A stretch of DNA of 64,000 bases from the NCBI GenBank assembly GCA_039105265.1, contig JAPFFF010000004.1:8103501-8167500 (forward strand), written 5' to 3'. This stretch comes from Tritrichomonas musculus (Eukaryota; Parabasalia; Tritrichomonadida; Tritrichomonadidae). Of this stretch, positions 51,033-62,968 are shown piece after piece. Both the position numbers and the translations under genes were made by a program. The notes under the pieces are model-generated. The model was not told the DNA's origin and did no database searches. It saw nothing but the letters and a program-made list of their open reading frames with translations. Position 1 is the stretch's first letter, and the number at the start of each line of letters is the position of its first letter.

Positions 51033-53303
51033 GGGGATTCAACAGAGGTGCGGACACCTAATATACATTTTTAACGTTTATAAAAATATGTATATCTTTT
51101 TATGTATTAATAATTACTAAATAACATTTTGATATTATATTCTAGTGCACTTATTTTATATATTTATTATTTAAATGTTTTAAAATATCAATTATATAAG
51201 TTATAATAACACAATCAAGTATCCTATGAAAATAACCCAATCCAGCCACCTGATGGATGGATTGAAATTATAATGATTAATTATTATATATATTGGAAAT
51301 TAATGATTAATTATGCATTTTGTTATTTTATAAATATTTCATATTTTGTTAAAAAGTTCATTTTAATGAATTTTTACATATTTTTTTGAAATATCTAAAT
51401 AAATAAAGAATTTATTTAGATTATAATTACATTTAAATATTTTACATTTAATTTTATAAAGATATGCCAAATTTAGTTTAATTTGATTCAGGGGGCTGAG
51501 CTGCAAATATCAATTTTAAAATCATAAACATTAATAACGATTTTTTTTCAATAAGAAATTTTTATTAAATATTAAGCAAATATATTTTTATATTTATATG
51601 TATATCATAGATTATATAACTTTTAATAATATTATATATACTATAAAAATATTTAAAATAAATATAAACAATTAATAAACTTTATATAACTGTATATTCT
51701 AAATATCGAACAATTATAATTTCAAAGCGCTTTTCATAAAATGTTAATTTGAGAGAAATGAAATAAATAATTTTCTTTATATATTTTGAAGTTTAAGTAA
51801 AATTTAAATCAAATGTAGAAAGTTTTTTTTCATTAATTTTTTTTTCATGAATTTTGAATAAAAAAATCTTCGAGAATAAAATTGAGAATATAGTAAATAA
51901 TAATTGAGAGTCGTTGCATTTAAATTCATATCTTAATATGTAATTTATTATTTTATTATATTATAATAATTATATGATATATATAAAATATATAACAATT
52001 ATATATTAATAATATTATTTTAAAATACTTTTTTTTATTAAATTTGGCCCATTTTCATTTTCTCAATTTTTTTTTGGGCCAATTTAAGTGGAAACTATAT
52101 CATACATTAATAATTAAATAATAACAAACGAGACACATTTTTTTAAATAGTATAAAAATGATTTTTATCATGTTTTTATTACTTTTTTTCTTCTAAATAA
52201 TAGATTTTTCTATTAATTATATAATTTCTATAGTTTACATATTTTTATATTTTTTTCAGTGGTTTATATTTTTCTACCTCAGAAAAAAAATCATATATCG
52301 CCACAAGTCGGCCCCGTGGACGAAAATAAAAAATAATTATATCATTATAATGCTCATAAAAAATAATTAATATATACAAATTTTGGTGCGAATCTAAATC
52401 ACTTCACCCTGTCCGCACCTCTGATTCAACCGTAAAAAAAGTGACACATTTTTAAAACTTCAATATTTTTTAATAAAAATATTATCATTTTGTAGATAAT
52501 TTGCTAAATAAATGAGAATTAATTTTTGGAAAAAAAATATCTATCATCTCATGAAAGGGAATGGATTTTTTAATTGAATGCTTTTCTTATATTTTTTATT
52601 TCATATTTCAAACTCAAAAAAAATTTAAATAATAGAGTTTATCCAAATTCCAGTTATTTTAAACCAGATTAAAAAAGGCAGATGCATTCATATAATTATG
52701 TTCTAGTATTTTTTTTATTTATTTCTACGAATTGTCAGTTATTTTTTTATCTTCAGATATCATATTTCACTTCTAAAAAATATCAATGCCAATGCTTTTA
52801 TTAATACATTAATATTGTAAAGCCAACTTTTTGGATTATTTTTTTTAGTTTAAATAATAAAGATTAGAATTAAAATATTTTTACATTAAAAATGATATTA
52901 TTATCACCATAAAATATCAGTTATGAATCATGAAAAAATGTGCGATATTTCTTTATAGATTTTTATTATTGATGTTTGATATGATTTGAATCTTTTTCTA
53001 AATTCATTAATTTCAAGTATTTTATCATTGAATTATATGTTTTTGTTTATGAATTGAATAATTATTCTATTGTATTTAACATGAATTTTCTTTTTTTGGT
53101 TCATAAATTATGCATTTTTTATATAACATTTCATACCAACTTTCTTTTATTCCCTTTCATGACCCTATAGATTTTTTTTTATTATAAGATATATTTTAGA
53201 ATTAATAAATAATGGATATATTATTTTAATAATAAAATAAACAAAATAATTAATTTTTAATTTTTATTCAATTTTTTGACACTTTACAAAGGGAGGCCAA
53301 CGA
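51033..53303. mobile_element. Older relative of element C, carrying element G (element H)
   Basis: The left end (TA then GGGGATTCAAC, continuing after element G with CGTAAAA) matches the element C ends (TA then GGGGGGTCAACCGTAAAA). The subterminal ATCTATCATCTCATGAAAGG (52539-) is the inverse partner of CCTTTCATGACCCTATAGAT (53153-53172), at the same distance from the ends as the matching ATCTATAGG motifs of element C. The right terminus near 53290-53303 keeps TTTTTTGACACTTTAC, but its outer ~14 bp are changed. Without element G it is about 0.9 kb, close to element C. No ORF. Confidence 0.6.
51044..52422. mobile_element. Non-autonomous TIR element G, 8-bp target duplication
   Basis: Ends are a perfect 13-bp inverted repeat AGAGGTGCGGACA, flanked by the exact 8-bp duplication GATTCAAC (51036-51043 and 52423-52430). 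The terminus resembles the CAGAGGTG-type ends of hAT elements and the duplication length agrees; no transposase is present. The interior is AT-rich with a few GC islets (about 51240-51270, 51488-51505 and 52300-52320). Joining the flanks restores the terminus of element H, so G inserted after H. Confidence 0.88.
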
Positions 53304-55388
53304 AAGCTTTCACATCTAACTCAAAGTACAGTTATATTGGAAATTATATATTCTAATATTAATATATATATTAAAATTAATTACTAATGCATCTCATGAT
53401 TACTTTTATTTTATTTTAAATAATTAGATATTTTTATTTTTAAAAAATTGAATTAATTTGAATGAAATATAAAAATAATATTTTTCTTATTTCTCAATAA
53501 TCTTCAAATATTATAAATTTAAAATCATAATATATTTTTATATATTCATTCATAAAATAAACAATTATATTAAGAATAAAAATCATTGGATTTTTTCTTA
53601 TGAACATAGTAAATCATCTTAAATTAAATAGCTTTTTTACGGAATAAGATCTGAATGTTTATAATAAAACAATTTTTTGTGTTTTGAAAAGCAAAAAACA
53701 AATAAATTAAAATTTTCTTAATTGGTGTTTAAAAAAATTAAGAATAGTAGGTGTTTAAGGCATTTATTATTGCTTTTTTTCTGATATTAATGAGTTTATT
53801 AAAGTAAAAATAAAGTATCCAATAAAAAATTTTTTGGATACTTCAACACAAATCTTTGAATAAAATACTAAATAAAAAAGCAGTTTTATGTCCACAAAAA
53901 GTGACAGCTTTTTACAAAAAGTCGAAAATGGACACTCAGTTCACTGGATACAAAAGCCTAGACAGATACAAATTTTTCTTAGAAAAGAAGTTTTTAAGAA
54001 AAAGTTTCCATAACGTTGTTGAAAAAACTGTAATAAAGTCATTAAATTTTCTGTATTTTTAAATAAAGACTATTCAATTTAAAAGAATTAAAAATGCCAA
54101 TATCTTATTTTAAAATCATTTAACCAATATTATTATGCATTTATAAAAATATAAAATAGTATAGATATATAAATGCATGTCAATATTGCTAATATTATAT
54201 TAAATTGAGGAATTTTGATGAACATATTATAGTAAGCATAAAGTAAATCAATTTTTTTTATGAATATAGATGAAAATAATTTGTATACTTATTAAAAAGT
54301 ATGAAAAAATAATGAAATTTGTGAAAAATAATTAGATTGGTAATGAAAAAATTATTAATCAAATTTGATTGTTTCAAATGTTTTTTTGAGTATGTGTTGA
54401 TATTGAATTAACTGAATCTGTTGATGAATATCATTAAACTGTTCTTTTTTGTTGAGTATTTTTAATATTGGGCTGTTCCTTTGCCAACTAATACCTTTTG
54501 GAGGGGACAATAAAATTTAAGTTCATCACCATAATAAGAAAAATACATATACTTAAATAATTTATTGTAATTTAAACTTGCTTTCTATTTTTTCATTTTT
54601 TTGCAAATCATTAAAAAAGTTCAATTATATAGACAAATATTAATTAATATTCAAAATAAAAAACATTTTAAAATATAGATATTAAATTAAAAATAATATA
54701 TGATAAATGTTTCTAAAATAAATTTTCTTTGAAAAGATATATAAATATATACTTTTGGTTTTATTTTTATATCACAAAAAGTTACCATTCATAAAAAAAT
54801 TTATTGAAAAAATATTTTCATGATATTAGGGAAATGTTACGATTATTTTATTTTTTGTCTATATAGCCAATATTATATACTGACATACAATATAAATCAT
54901 TAGAGGTGAAGTAATAATCGAAACATTTTGTTCATGATTAATATCCATGATAATCAAAAGTACAAAAAAAAGATAAATTTCTACTCCATAAATTATAATA
55001 TTATTTTGAAATATCAAAATATCTCTCATCAATGTGATTTTTTTTATAACTGGTCCAAAAGAACAATTGTTATTGATGTTTTTTTAACGGACAAAATAAA
55101 CGGCCTCGTTTTACCTTTTTCGAAAATAAAAAATCTACTTTTTGAAAAAAAACTTCTCAAATTTATCATTTATTTTTTGATTTTCTTTGAAAAAGTTTGT
55201 ATCTTTTCAGAAAGATTAGATTCAAAAAGTGGATTTTTTAAGTTAAAAAACATTTTCCAATTTTGAAACACTACTGTATTAATAATTTCTCAAAAAATTG
55301 AGAGAATTTTACAATAAACCAAATCTTTTTCTGAAGAATATGAAGTCAAATTTCTCAAGTAATCAATATTTGTCAAACCAATCATAAA
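53304..55388. other. Gene desert, right part
   Basis: About 2 kb, very AT-rich. The 68-codon ORF at 53856-54062 and the 112-codon ORF at 54928-55266 are biased (F, K, I, N) with no recognisable motif, and I do not count them as genes. The right end is the promoter of the HECT gene, where CAATCATAAAATGG places a TCATAA initiator directly at the start codon. Confidence 0.45.
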
Positions 55389-58300
55389 ATGGATGACTTT
55401 TCAGTCTTAAGCGACAATGTATTTGATGATGCTAATGTCATTGATTGCATCCGTCAGTCATATATTGATTTAGACAGTTGTAATGATCGAAATTCAGTGA
55501 AAATATTGCTAACAAACGCAATTCAATATCTTAAAAATGAATCATCTGAAAATATTCTAAATGAACTTGTATCTCTTATACCAAAGTGCTTTTCACGTTT
55601 CCCCAGTGACATGCTTCCACTTTTTAATGATTTATACAAATTACAAAAAAAAACATATACAATAATTACGATTGCCTCAGTTATTTCGTATTACGTCAAC
55701 AATGAGCCAACATTAAATATAGGTGATTACTCCTCATTTGTTGATGAAGCTTTAAAAGAAATACATTCTCAAATTGAGCATCCAAATGAGCTAAATATTT
55801 TTGGTAAAAAAATTCCTTTTCAGCACCAAATCGATGTAATTATCAATTTTATTTTATGCGCTCAATTAACCAAGCAATTAATTACAGATTATACGCCTTT
55901 CTTGATATCAAAAGGAATATCCAATAATCCAAGATTTCCCATGCTCATCACCAAAATATCAAAAGCAGGTTTAATAACAACATTTCCTATTTCTATTTTA
56001 TCTGATCAAAGCTTTTTCAAGCATCTTTCCTCTGATGATATCCGCTCTTTTATGCACTCAATATCCGACCAATTATTCATTCAAATTTTCCCACAGATAG
56101 AAGAGACATTCAATGAATCAGAAAATCTCAGTTCAAGCTTTGTTAAAGATCTTATTCTAAAATGTAATAATTTGAATCTGAAGCTCAGAAAAATTCAAAA
56201 GGCATTCAATTTCCTATCGTCCTCAGATTTTGATCATCATATTTGCGAGTACATAAGCCAATTTGATTTTATCATTTCTGAAGAAAACGTGAAAAGATGC
56301 ATTGACATGCCAGATGTGGACTTGTTACTAAAGATTCTCCCTGAAGTGAAGGATCCTGAGACGATAGTTCACATTTTGAAGGCAAAAATAGGCGACAAAA
56401 ATGCTGATCCTTCATCATCAGATTTCTATGTAAAATTGTATTCACTCTTTAGACAAATTGAATGCCCATTGAAATTAATTCAAATGATATCGGTTGCTTT
56501 CAAAAAGTTCGTACCCGCTCAGAAATCAAATGATATCATTAATGATATGATTTTTTCATCTTACCCACCTAACCGCCAGCACACTGCATTTTTGACCTCT
56601 TTTGTGAAGCTGCTTGACGATAAGCATTCTTCCTCGTTTTATTCGCCGGACTTCATGAAAAAGCTCATATCGGCAATTCTTGATAGAGGCGCCACACCGA
56701 GACTCGAGTTTGTTGAGCTGATTATCAAGGAAGCGGCCATTGAAGTGCAGCACCAAAGAGAGAGAGAGGAGAATCCACTTCTTCTTTATTTGGCCGCTTT
56801 TTCAAAGAGCCATTCAAAGGAACCAGTCAAAAAACCGCTCACAAATATAACGGTTTTGCCACCAAAAAGTCCATCTGATGAAAAACTCATAAAATTCATC
56901 CAAACAAGCAACTATGAGCTGATTCATGAACTGGAAAAGGAGCCCCTCTCGTTGGCTTCTGCGGCTGTAATTTTCGCCGATAGTGATGAAAAAGTGACAG
57001 TTAACGGACTAACCAAAGAAAGCGTCCTTCAGTTCTATTCAATTGCCGCACTTAGAACAGTTATGCAAGAGAAAGAAAAGCTTCTTGATTCAATTTCACC
57101 TGACGAAATGAAAGCGATGCTGCTTGATGCTCTTGACACTCTAGGAAGCAAGTATGATGAAGCCGTAATCGCCTCAATTAATTCAATTTTGCTTCCTTTG
57201 GAACAGCACTTGATCTTCAGCGACCAAATAAGAAGTCAAATTTTGAATACACTGTCCAAATATCTTCTCAATGACACCTACAAAGCCGACCGCGTCATCC
57301 TCATCATGAGACTCCTCCAGAATGCAGGATCGGATCAAATGAAGTGGATTGAATTCATCGCAACTCATCCAACTTACTTCAATTTCACCTTGATTCAAGA
57401 GAAGGTCAATTTAAATGACCTTGACTCAGAAAAAGTTGGTAAGTTGTTTGAAAGTTGTTTTGATAACAAAGATCTAGAACCAAGAGATGTTTTGAGCATC
57501 ATCTACTTCATTCAAAACATATGTGTAGGCTTGCCAAACTTGAAAATCACAAAAGCTGCAGCATTGCTTCAATCTATTGATGAAATTGCAGATGATAAGA
57601 AGTGGGAAGATGCTTTAACGGTCGCCAGATTCATGGAAGAACATGGTATTTCAAACGAACTTGCAGAGAAAGTTAGAAATAATGACAAGATTCCTCCTGA
57701 AATTAAAGTCAAAATGATTCCTTATAATTGCATGAATGAAGACGAGCTCATTTCTGCCTTTTTAGCAAGCGAGTGTCCAGAAACTGACGCAAAACTACAT
57801 GAAGCTTTATACAAGAAAATGCTGACTGATCAGTCAAATGTTCGTGGCCATTTGCAAATGATTTTTGAGTGCTTAGAAAAGCCAACAATAAGTCCCGCGA
57901 AAATCCTTACAAAATATTATAATGAATACAAGTCATATGGAGATGAATTCATCAAAGTTCTTGACAATGTTATTGTTTTGCATCCAGATAAGAAAATATT
58001 TGTTCCTCAAGCAGTTTACAAGCAATTTGACTATCCATCATCTGAATTCAATAATAAAATAATCAACAGACTCTTTGATATTGTTCGCAAGAATCCAGAT
58101 AATTATCAAGCCTTTTATTGCTTGGAATGCATTGCATGCAACTTCCCATTCTTGTTTGCATCTGATCCAGAGAAAGTTTTCGAGCTAGTTTTGCCAGCAT
58201 TTGATTTTTATCAAGTTATTTTTGAGAAAATGACAGATGACAAAGAAGAAGAAAGAAAGAAAGTACAGAAAGGAAAAGCATCAATCGCAGCTTCATCATT

Positions 58301-61300
58301 TCTGATTTATTGTTTGAATTCAACAAAATTTGCTGACTTGCTTTTCGAATATTTCTTTTCGAATTATGAAAAATTCACGCTTTCGCAATTATTGTGCTTT
58401 ATCATTACATTTCTTAGGATGAAAACTAAAAATACAATTGGTGTAGCAGCAACTGAGATGCGAAAGTATAAATTATATGATGTTTTCAATAAGATTTTGA
58501 TGAGAGATGTTCCTAGCAATTTATTTGGCGAGAATTTCAATAGTTATCTTTATTTCCTCTTGACAAAACAGAGCTCACTTCATGAAATATTGGGAATAAT
58601 ATCAACCATATTAATGAAAGATTATTTCCAACATAAAAATCTTTTTTCTTACTCTTCAGAAAATTCTATTACTAATTATGAAGAACGTTGCCTAAGACCA
58701 ATGAAAACTGACTTGATTTATTTAGATTCAGATGAAAATAAGGCTCTTTTAAATCAAGAACCATTCATTTTCATCAAAGCAAACAAAAGCAATTTGAAAC
58801 CAAGCTGGATCGCCAAATATAGAAAAGATAACAAAATAACAAATGATCAAATTGATGAATTCATTGAACATTATTATTCATTGATTGAGAAACATACTGC
58901 TGATAATTCATCTCTTCGTGAACTTCCAGATGATATCAATGTTAAAGTGGGACGTTTCATCATGTTAAGTGGACGATGGCAATCTGGGTATATTTTATCA
59001 TCTGTTAAAAAGTTTCCTCTTCTATGCGAGCATCATAAGATATTAGAACAATTAATTGATGATATTCATAAATATCCTAGAAGCAGTGATGATTCTATTG
59101 ATGAAATTCTATTGGAAGATTTCAGGTGTAAGAAATATTATGCAAATGATCCACCTGGAAGAGATTTCATGCTTTCTTTGATATCTCGAATAGATAAAAC
59201 ATATGCTTTACCATTCTCCCGCTTGATTAAACTTTTAAAGAACATGAAATATGAAACAAGTGATTTTGAATATATTTTCTCTTTAGTTCATGAGAAAATC
59301 AAACATTTTCTAAATGACTTTTATTATTTCGATGAAGAAGCAATTAAAAGCTTATGTAAATGTATTCAAATATTTACATACTTTAATAAGAGCCAAGTTG
59401 AAAGTGATGATGTTGATACATCTGACTATCGAATACTTTTCTTTGAAGAAGTTGGTGATGATTTGATTGAAGTCTTTTTAAGGCCACAATATCGAATGAA
59501 CCCAGAATTGTTAAAATATGTTTATCGATTATTAATTGTCTTTAAAAAATATCCAAGCAAAGTTCTTCATACAATTTGGTTTATGCTTTTAACCAACAAT
59601 GATTTCCTCCTTAGAAATGCACCAAAATTATGTCTTCGATTTGAAGACAAAAAATTAGAAAAATTTAGCATTTTGGATGATGTTTTCTCTAATGAATTAG
59701 CAAGTGATCATCCTAGAATTGATATCATTTTTTACATCTTAAAAGCTTATCAACCTATTGGAAATTCTCATCGTGTTGAATTACAAGAATTTCTTAATAC
59801 TGAGCTTTCTCTATATAAGAAAGGACTTGAAGCAGGAAAAATTGATCCTGATAAAGAAATTGATAGTGACGATGTTGAATTAATGGACATTATAATTCAG
59901 TTGCTTGATTTCTTGTGTCCAACAAGAAAATCAAATAAATCATTCGGCCTTACTGATTCTTTATTAGTTAAATCAAAGGATATTGATCCACAATTCCGCT
60001 TCCATCCAATTCCTGATTTCATCTATCAAACTTCTCCTAGATTTTGGAGGATTTTTGAAGATTATCGAACGATCATTAACAACACTCTATTAAAGAAGTA
60101 TAAGACTAAGAAAATGGTTGAACCAACAAATTTTTTACAAGCATTATTAGCAAGTCTTATTTCACAATTTTCATCCAAGTTAGTTTGTAACTTCCCTGAA
60201 TGCTTCAGCTTTGATTTTCGTTCAACATTTTTCCATCAAGAAATGCATGACGCACTTGTCTTTCACAGAGGTTCCAAAGTTCGAATTGATCAAAATAAAG
60301 TCTTTGAAAGTTCGTACGAACAATTGAACAAGAAAACTGATGATGAGTGGAAAGAAAGAATCATCATTACTTACAAAAATGAAGAAGGTATCGATGCCGG
60401 CGGTTTACTGCGAGATTGGTTTACGAAGATATCGAAAGTAATATTCAATCCAGAAAGTGAACTATTTGAAGCATCTTCTAAGAATGAAAGTTATTCACCA
60501 CGTAGATCAATGGAAGCTAAAACAAAAGAGAGTCTTGAAAAGTACGAATTCATTGGAAGAATCATTGCAAGAGCTCTCATGCAAGGTAATTTGTTAACCA
60601 CTCATTTCAATCGTTCTTTCCTTAAGCACATTCTTCATCATGAAGACTCACTCAAATTCGAAGACCTTGAAGATGAAGATGAACAATTGTTCACTTCTTT
60701 AAAGTACATCAAAGAGCATCCAATGGATTTCGAGCAGTACTTCGAGCAGGGAATTGAATCTGGACAAACAGTTGAATTAAAGCCAAATGGAAGTAAAATT
60801 AGAGTAACTGATGAGAATAAAGATGAGTTCATTTATTTGTCTTACATGTATCGATTACATGAATCTATTAAAGAACAATGTGAGGCTTTCTCTCGTGGTT
60901 TCGATTCATTGATTCCTCATGAAAATATTAGATTGTTCACTGCAAATGAATTAAACTTGCTAATTTGTGGCGTGCCTAAAATTGACGTCGATGACATGAT
61001 GCAAAATGTTGAATATGGAGATGGTTATGATGCTGACTCACCTGCTGTCAAATTGTTCTTCGAGACTATCAAAAAGTGGGATAATGAAAATTTGGCAAAA
61101 CTCATCATTTTCATCACTGGAACTTCAAGAATGCCTGCTTCTGGTTTCAGTTTCTTCAAGATGCAAGGAACACCAATTAGAATAGCTCCTTTAAGTGACA
61201 CAAAAATGCTTCCAACAGCTCACACATGCTCAAACACAATAGACTTGCCTAATTATGGAGATGAAGACGAAATGAATGAAAAATTATTAATCGCAATTAA

Positions 61301-61325
61301 CTGCGACAATTTCCTCTTGAAATAA
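55389..61325 (+). CDS. HECT-type E3 ubiquitin ligase
   Basis: 1978 residues. The last ~380 form a full HECT domain: N-lobe YKNEEGIDAGGLLRDWFTKI, EKYEFIGRIIARALMQGNLL and FSRGFDSLIPHENIRLFTAN; C-lobe FITGTSRMPASGF, then LPTAHTCSNTIDLP with the ubiquitin-accepting Cys at about 1947, and the C-terminal NFLLK with the conserved Phe four residues from the end. The preceding ~1600 residues are alpha-helical and repeat-like (HEAT/ARM type by appearance), as in the giant UPL1/Tom1/HUWE1 group, though no UBA or WWE domain is seen. The protein takes ubiquitin from E2 on its Cys and transfers it to substrates bound by the helical part. The start is fixed by TCATAAAATG; the stop overlaps TAAATAAATAA. Single gene at the edge of a desert. 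Confidence 0.95.
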   Translation: MDDFSVLSDNVFDDANVIDCIRQSYIDLDSCNDRNSVKILLTNAIQYLKNESSENILNELVSLIPKCFSRFPSDMLPLFNDLYKLQKKTYTIITIASVISYYVNNEPTLNIGDYSSFVDEALKEIHSQIEHPNELNIFGKKIPFQHQIDVIINFILCAQLTKQLITDYTPFLISKGISNNPRFPMLITKISKAGLITTFPISILSDQSFFKHLSSDDIRSFMHSISDQLFIQIFPQIEETFNESENLSSSFVKDLILKCNNLNLKLRKIQKAFNFLSSSDFDHHICEYISQFDFIISEENVKRCIDMPDVDLLLKILPEVKDPETIVHILKAKIGDKNADPSSSDFYVKLYSLFRQIECPLKLIQMISVAFKKFVPAQKSNDIINDMIFSSYPPNRQHTAFLTSFVKLLDDKHSSSFYSPDFMKKLISAILDRGATPRLEFVELIIKEAAIEVQHQREREENPLLLYLAAFSKSHSKEPVKKPLTNITVLPPKSPSDEKLIKFIQTSNYELIHELEKEPLSLASAAVIFADSDEKVTVNGLTKESVLQFYSIAALRTVMQEKEKLLDSISPDEMKAMLLDALDTLGSKYDEAVIASINSILLPLEQHLIFSDQIRSQILNTLSKYLLNDTYKADRVILIMRLLQNAGSDQMKWIEFIATHPTYFNFTLIQEKVNLNDLDSEKVGKLFESCFDNKDLEPRDVLSIIYFIQNICVGLPNLKITKAAALLQSIDEIADDKKWEDALTVARFMEEHGISNELAEKVRNNDKIPPEIKVKMIPYNCMNEDELISAFLASECPETDAKLHEALYKKMLTDQSNVRGHLQMIFECLEKPTISPAKILTKYYNEYKSYGDEFIKVLDNVIVLHPDKKIFVPQAVYKQFDYPSSEFNNKIINRLFDIVRKNPDNYQAFYCLECIACNFPFLFASDPEKVFELVLPAFDFYQVIFEKMTDDKEEERKKVQKGKASIAASSFLIYCLNSTKFADLLFEYFFSNYEKFTLSQLLCFIITFLRMKTKNTIGVAATEMRKYKLYDVFNKILMRDVPSNLFGENFNSYLYFLLTKQSSLHEILGIISTILMKDYFQHKNLFSYSSENSITNYEERCLRPMKTDLIYLDSDENKALLNQEPFIFIKANKSNLKPSWIAKYRKDNKITNDQIDEFIEHYYSLIEKHTADNSSLRELPDDINVKVGRFIMLSGRWQSGYILSSVKKFPLLCEHHKILEQLIDDIHKYPRSSDDSIDEILLEDFRCKKYYANDPPGRDFMLSLISRIDKTYALPFSRLIKLLKNMKYETSDFEYIFSLVHEKIKHFLNDFYYFDEEAIKSLCKCIQIFTYFNKSQVESDDVDTSDYRILFFEEVGDDLIEVFLRPQYRMNPELLKYVYRLLIVFKKYPSKVLHTIWFMLLTNNDFLLRNAPKLCLRFEDKKLEKFSILDDVFSNELASDHPRIDIIFYILKAYQPIGNSHRVELQEFLNTELSLYKKGLEAGKIDPDKEIDSDDVELMDIIIQLLDFLCPTRKSNKSFGLTDSLLVKSKDIDPQFRFHPIPDFIYQTSPRFWRIFEDYRTIINNTLLKKYKTKKMVEPTNFLQALLASLISQFSSKLVCNFPECFSFDFRSTFFHQEMHDALVFHRGSKVRIDQNKVFESSYEQLNKKTDDEWKERIIITYKNEEGIDAGGLLRDWFTKISKVIFNPESELFEASSKNESYSPRRSMEAKTKESLEKYEFIGRIIARALMQGNLLTTHFNRSFLKHILHHEDSLKFEDLEDEDEQLFTSLKYIKEHPMDFEQYFEQGIESGQTVELKPNGSKIRVTDENKDEFIYLSYMYRLHESIKEQCEAFSRGFDSLIPHENIRLFTANELNLLICGVPKIDVDDMMQNVEYGDGYDADSPAVKLFFETIKKWDNENLAKLIIFITGTSRMPASGFSFFKMQGTPIRIAPLSDTKMLPTAHTCSNTIDLPNYGDEDEMNEKLLIAINCDNFLLK

Positions 61326-62084
61326 ATAAATAATTCATTTGGAATATTTTTATATTGTATTTTTGAAAATATTTTTTTTCTTTTTTTTTTTTTTTTTTAG
61401 ATATTTTGAACTAGGCTTGTTATTTTTAACTCAAATAATCGATAATAAAATGTTATTGATTGTAAATTTTAATTGATAAATTCGATTATCATATATCTTA
61501 TTTAGATTTTCAAAATTTCCTTCAGAATCTTCTTCATTATCATGGAAATTTAGGAATTCTGCATGAATTCTTTTATTTTTTTTCTAAAAATTCTTCAATA
61601 CTATCGCTTTCAGACAATATACAATGCTTATACTTTTAGTTTGACTTAGCATGTAATCATAACGATACTGTTAGCTTTGTAAAATATATTTAAGTTAAAA
61701 ATATATATTATATTATATTTACTTTTTATTATTAGGGAAAAATTACATTTTAAATAATAATTGTTCAAGATAATCATTTATATATAGACCTTTTTTGAAT
61801 GACTATTCAATGAAAAAAATAAAAATTTCTTTTTATATAAAAAATTAATTAACTTTATTTTATAGAAGCATATTTACATATATGTATTTGTCTTATATTT
61901 AATATATTTACAAATTCTGTCGGTATAAATAAGATTTAAGATATAAAAATTTAAGATATTATTGTTTCCTTTCAGTTCACTATTTGCAAATCAAACTCAA
62001 TAAAAGTCTGGAACTTTTTTTCGTTATAAAAATTCCTCAAAATTAAAAATATGCATCTAAACCATGAAAGAATTCGGCTGATTT
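61326..62084. other. Intergenic, AT-rich
   Basis: A T-run at 61378-61399 follows the HECT gene. A minus-strand scrap at about 61505-61620 (SDSIEEFLEKK and, in another frame, AEFLNFHDNEEDSEGNFENL) looks like an old acidic coding fragment. No gene. Confidence 0.45.
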
Positions 62085-62673
62085 AAATGTTTATTGTTTT
62101 TTAATTTTTCAAAATGCTTATTTTTTTCAATTGTTTTAATCATGATACTTAATAAATACATACTCATATGAAATGCATTAGCCTCATATTTCAATGGTTG
62201 TTGCTCTTTATACGGAAAAACAAGAAAAATTTATTTTTATTTTTTTATAATAATTTTGACAAAATTTATTATCGCTCTGTTTGATAAGCTTTAAAGTTGT
62301 ATAATATGATTTTATGATGTCTAACTATTATTTATTAAAGAGTTGAGTTAGCGTCTTATATGACGCATTGAAAAAAAAAAATATCACTGTTTGTTCATGA
62401 AGGATTATTAAAGTAATTCGTTTTTAAATCTTTCCAACTTTTTAAACAATGCATAAACAATTGTTTTGCTAAATAACTAGATTAAACTCTTAGAGTGTCA
62501 AGAAAAATGATCATTATCATTTTTTTCTATGCATTTATGAAACGCCAGCATAATAAACAAATCAATATGTCATGAAAAATGCATTTCACATGAGCATTCA
62601 TTTATTAGGTATCATGATTAAAACAATTGAAAATAAATATTCATTTTGAAATATTAAAAAACAATAAAACATT
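62085..62673. repeat. Long inverted repeat, ~95-bp arms, ~400-bp spacer
   Basis: The left arm (62085-62179) and right arm (62578-62673) are reverse complements at roughly 90% identity with one 1-bp indel; each contains the block CAATTGTTTTAATCATGATA or its complement. No flanking target duplication is clear, so it may be a truncated TIR element or an inverted duplication. Transcription through it would give a long hairpin. The spacer has no ORF. Confidence 0.8.
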
Positions 62674-62968
62674 TATAAAAAACGAACGTTTATTTTTAAC
62701 ACATTTCTGGAAATACGTTTATTGACTAAAATATACTATTTGAAGAACTGATAAATAATATAAATTCGAAATAATATTAACCTCTCATGATAAATTGATA
62801 AATAGCATTCATTATTATATGAGCAATTTTAACAGTAGTGATATATAATTGAACATATAGGTTCTCATTTAAATTGAAAGAAAATAATATATCAATCAAT
62901 TATAAAATGTATTTTATTTAAAACTATTTAGTTTCTTTGAATTATTATTTCTTTTGTTGCATTTTTGT

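Noticed and set aside
53856-54062. 68-codon ORF in the gene desert
   Set aside because: No motif, no initiator-like sequence; chance ORF length for this AT content cannot be excluded.
54928-55266. 112-codon ORF upstream of the HECT gene
   Set aside because: Strong F/I/K/N bias, no domain, and it occupies the likely promoter region.
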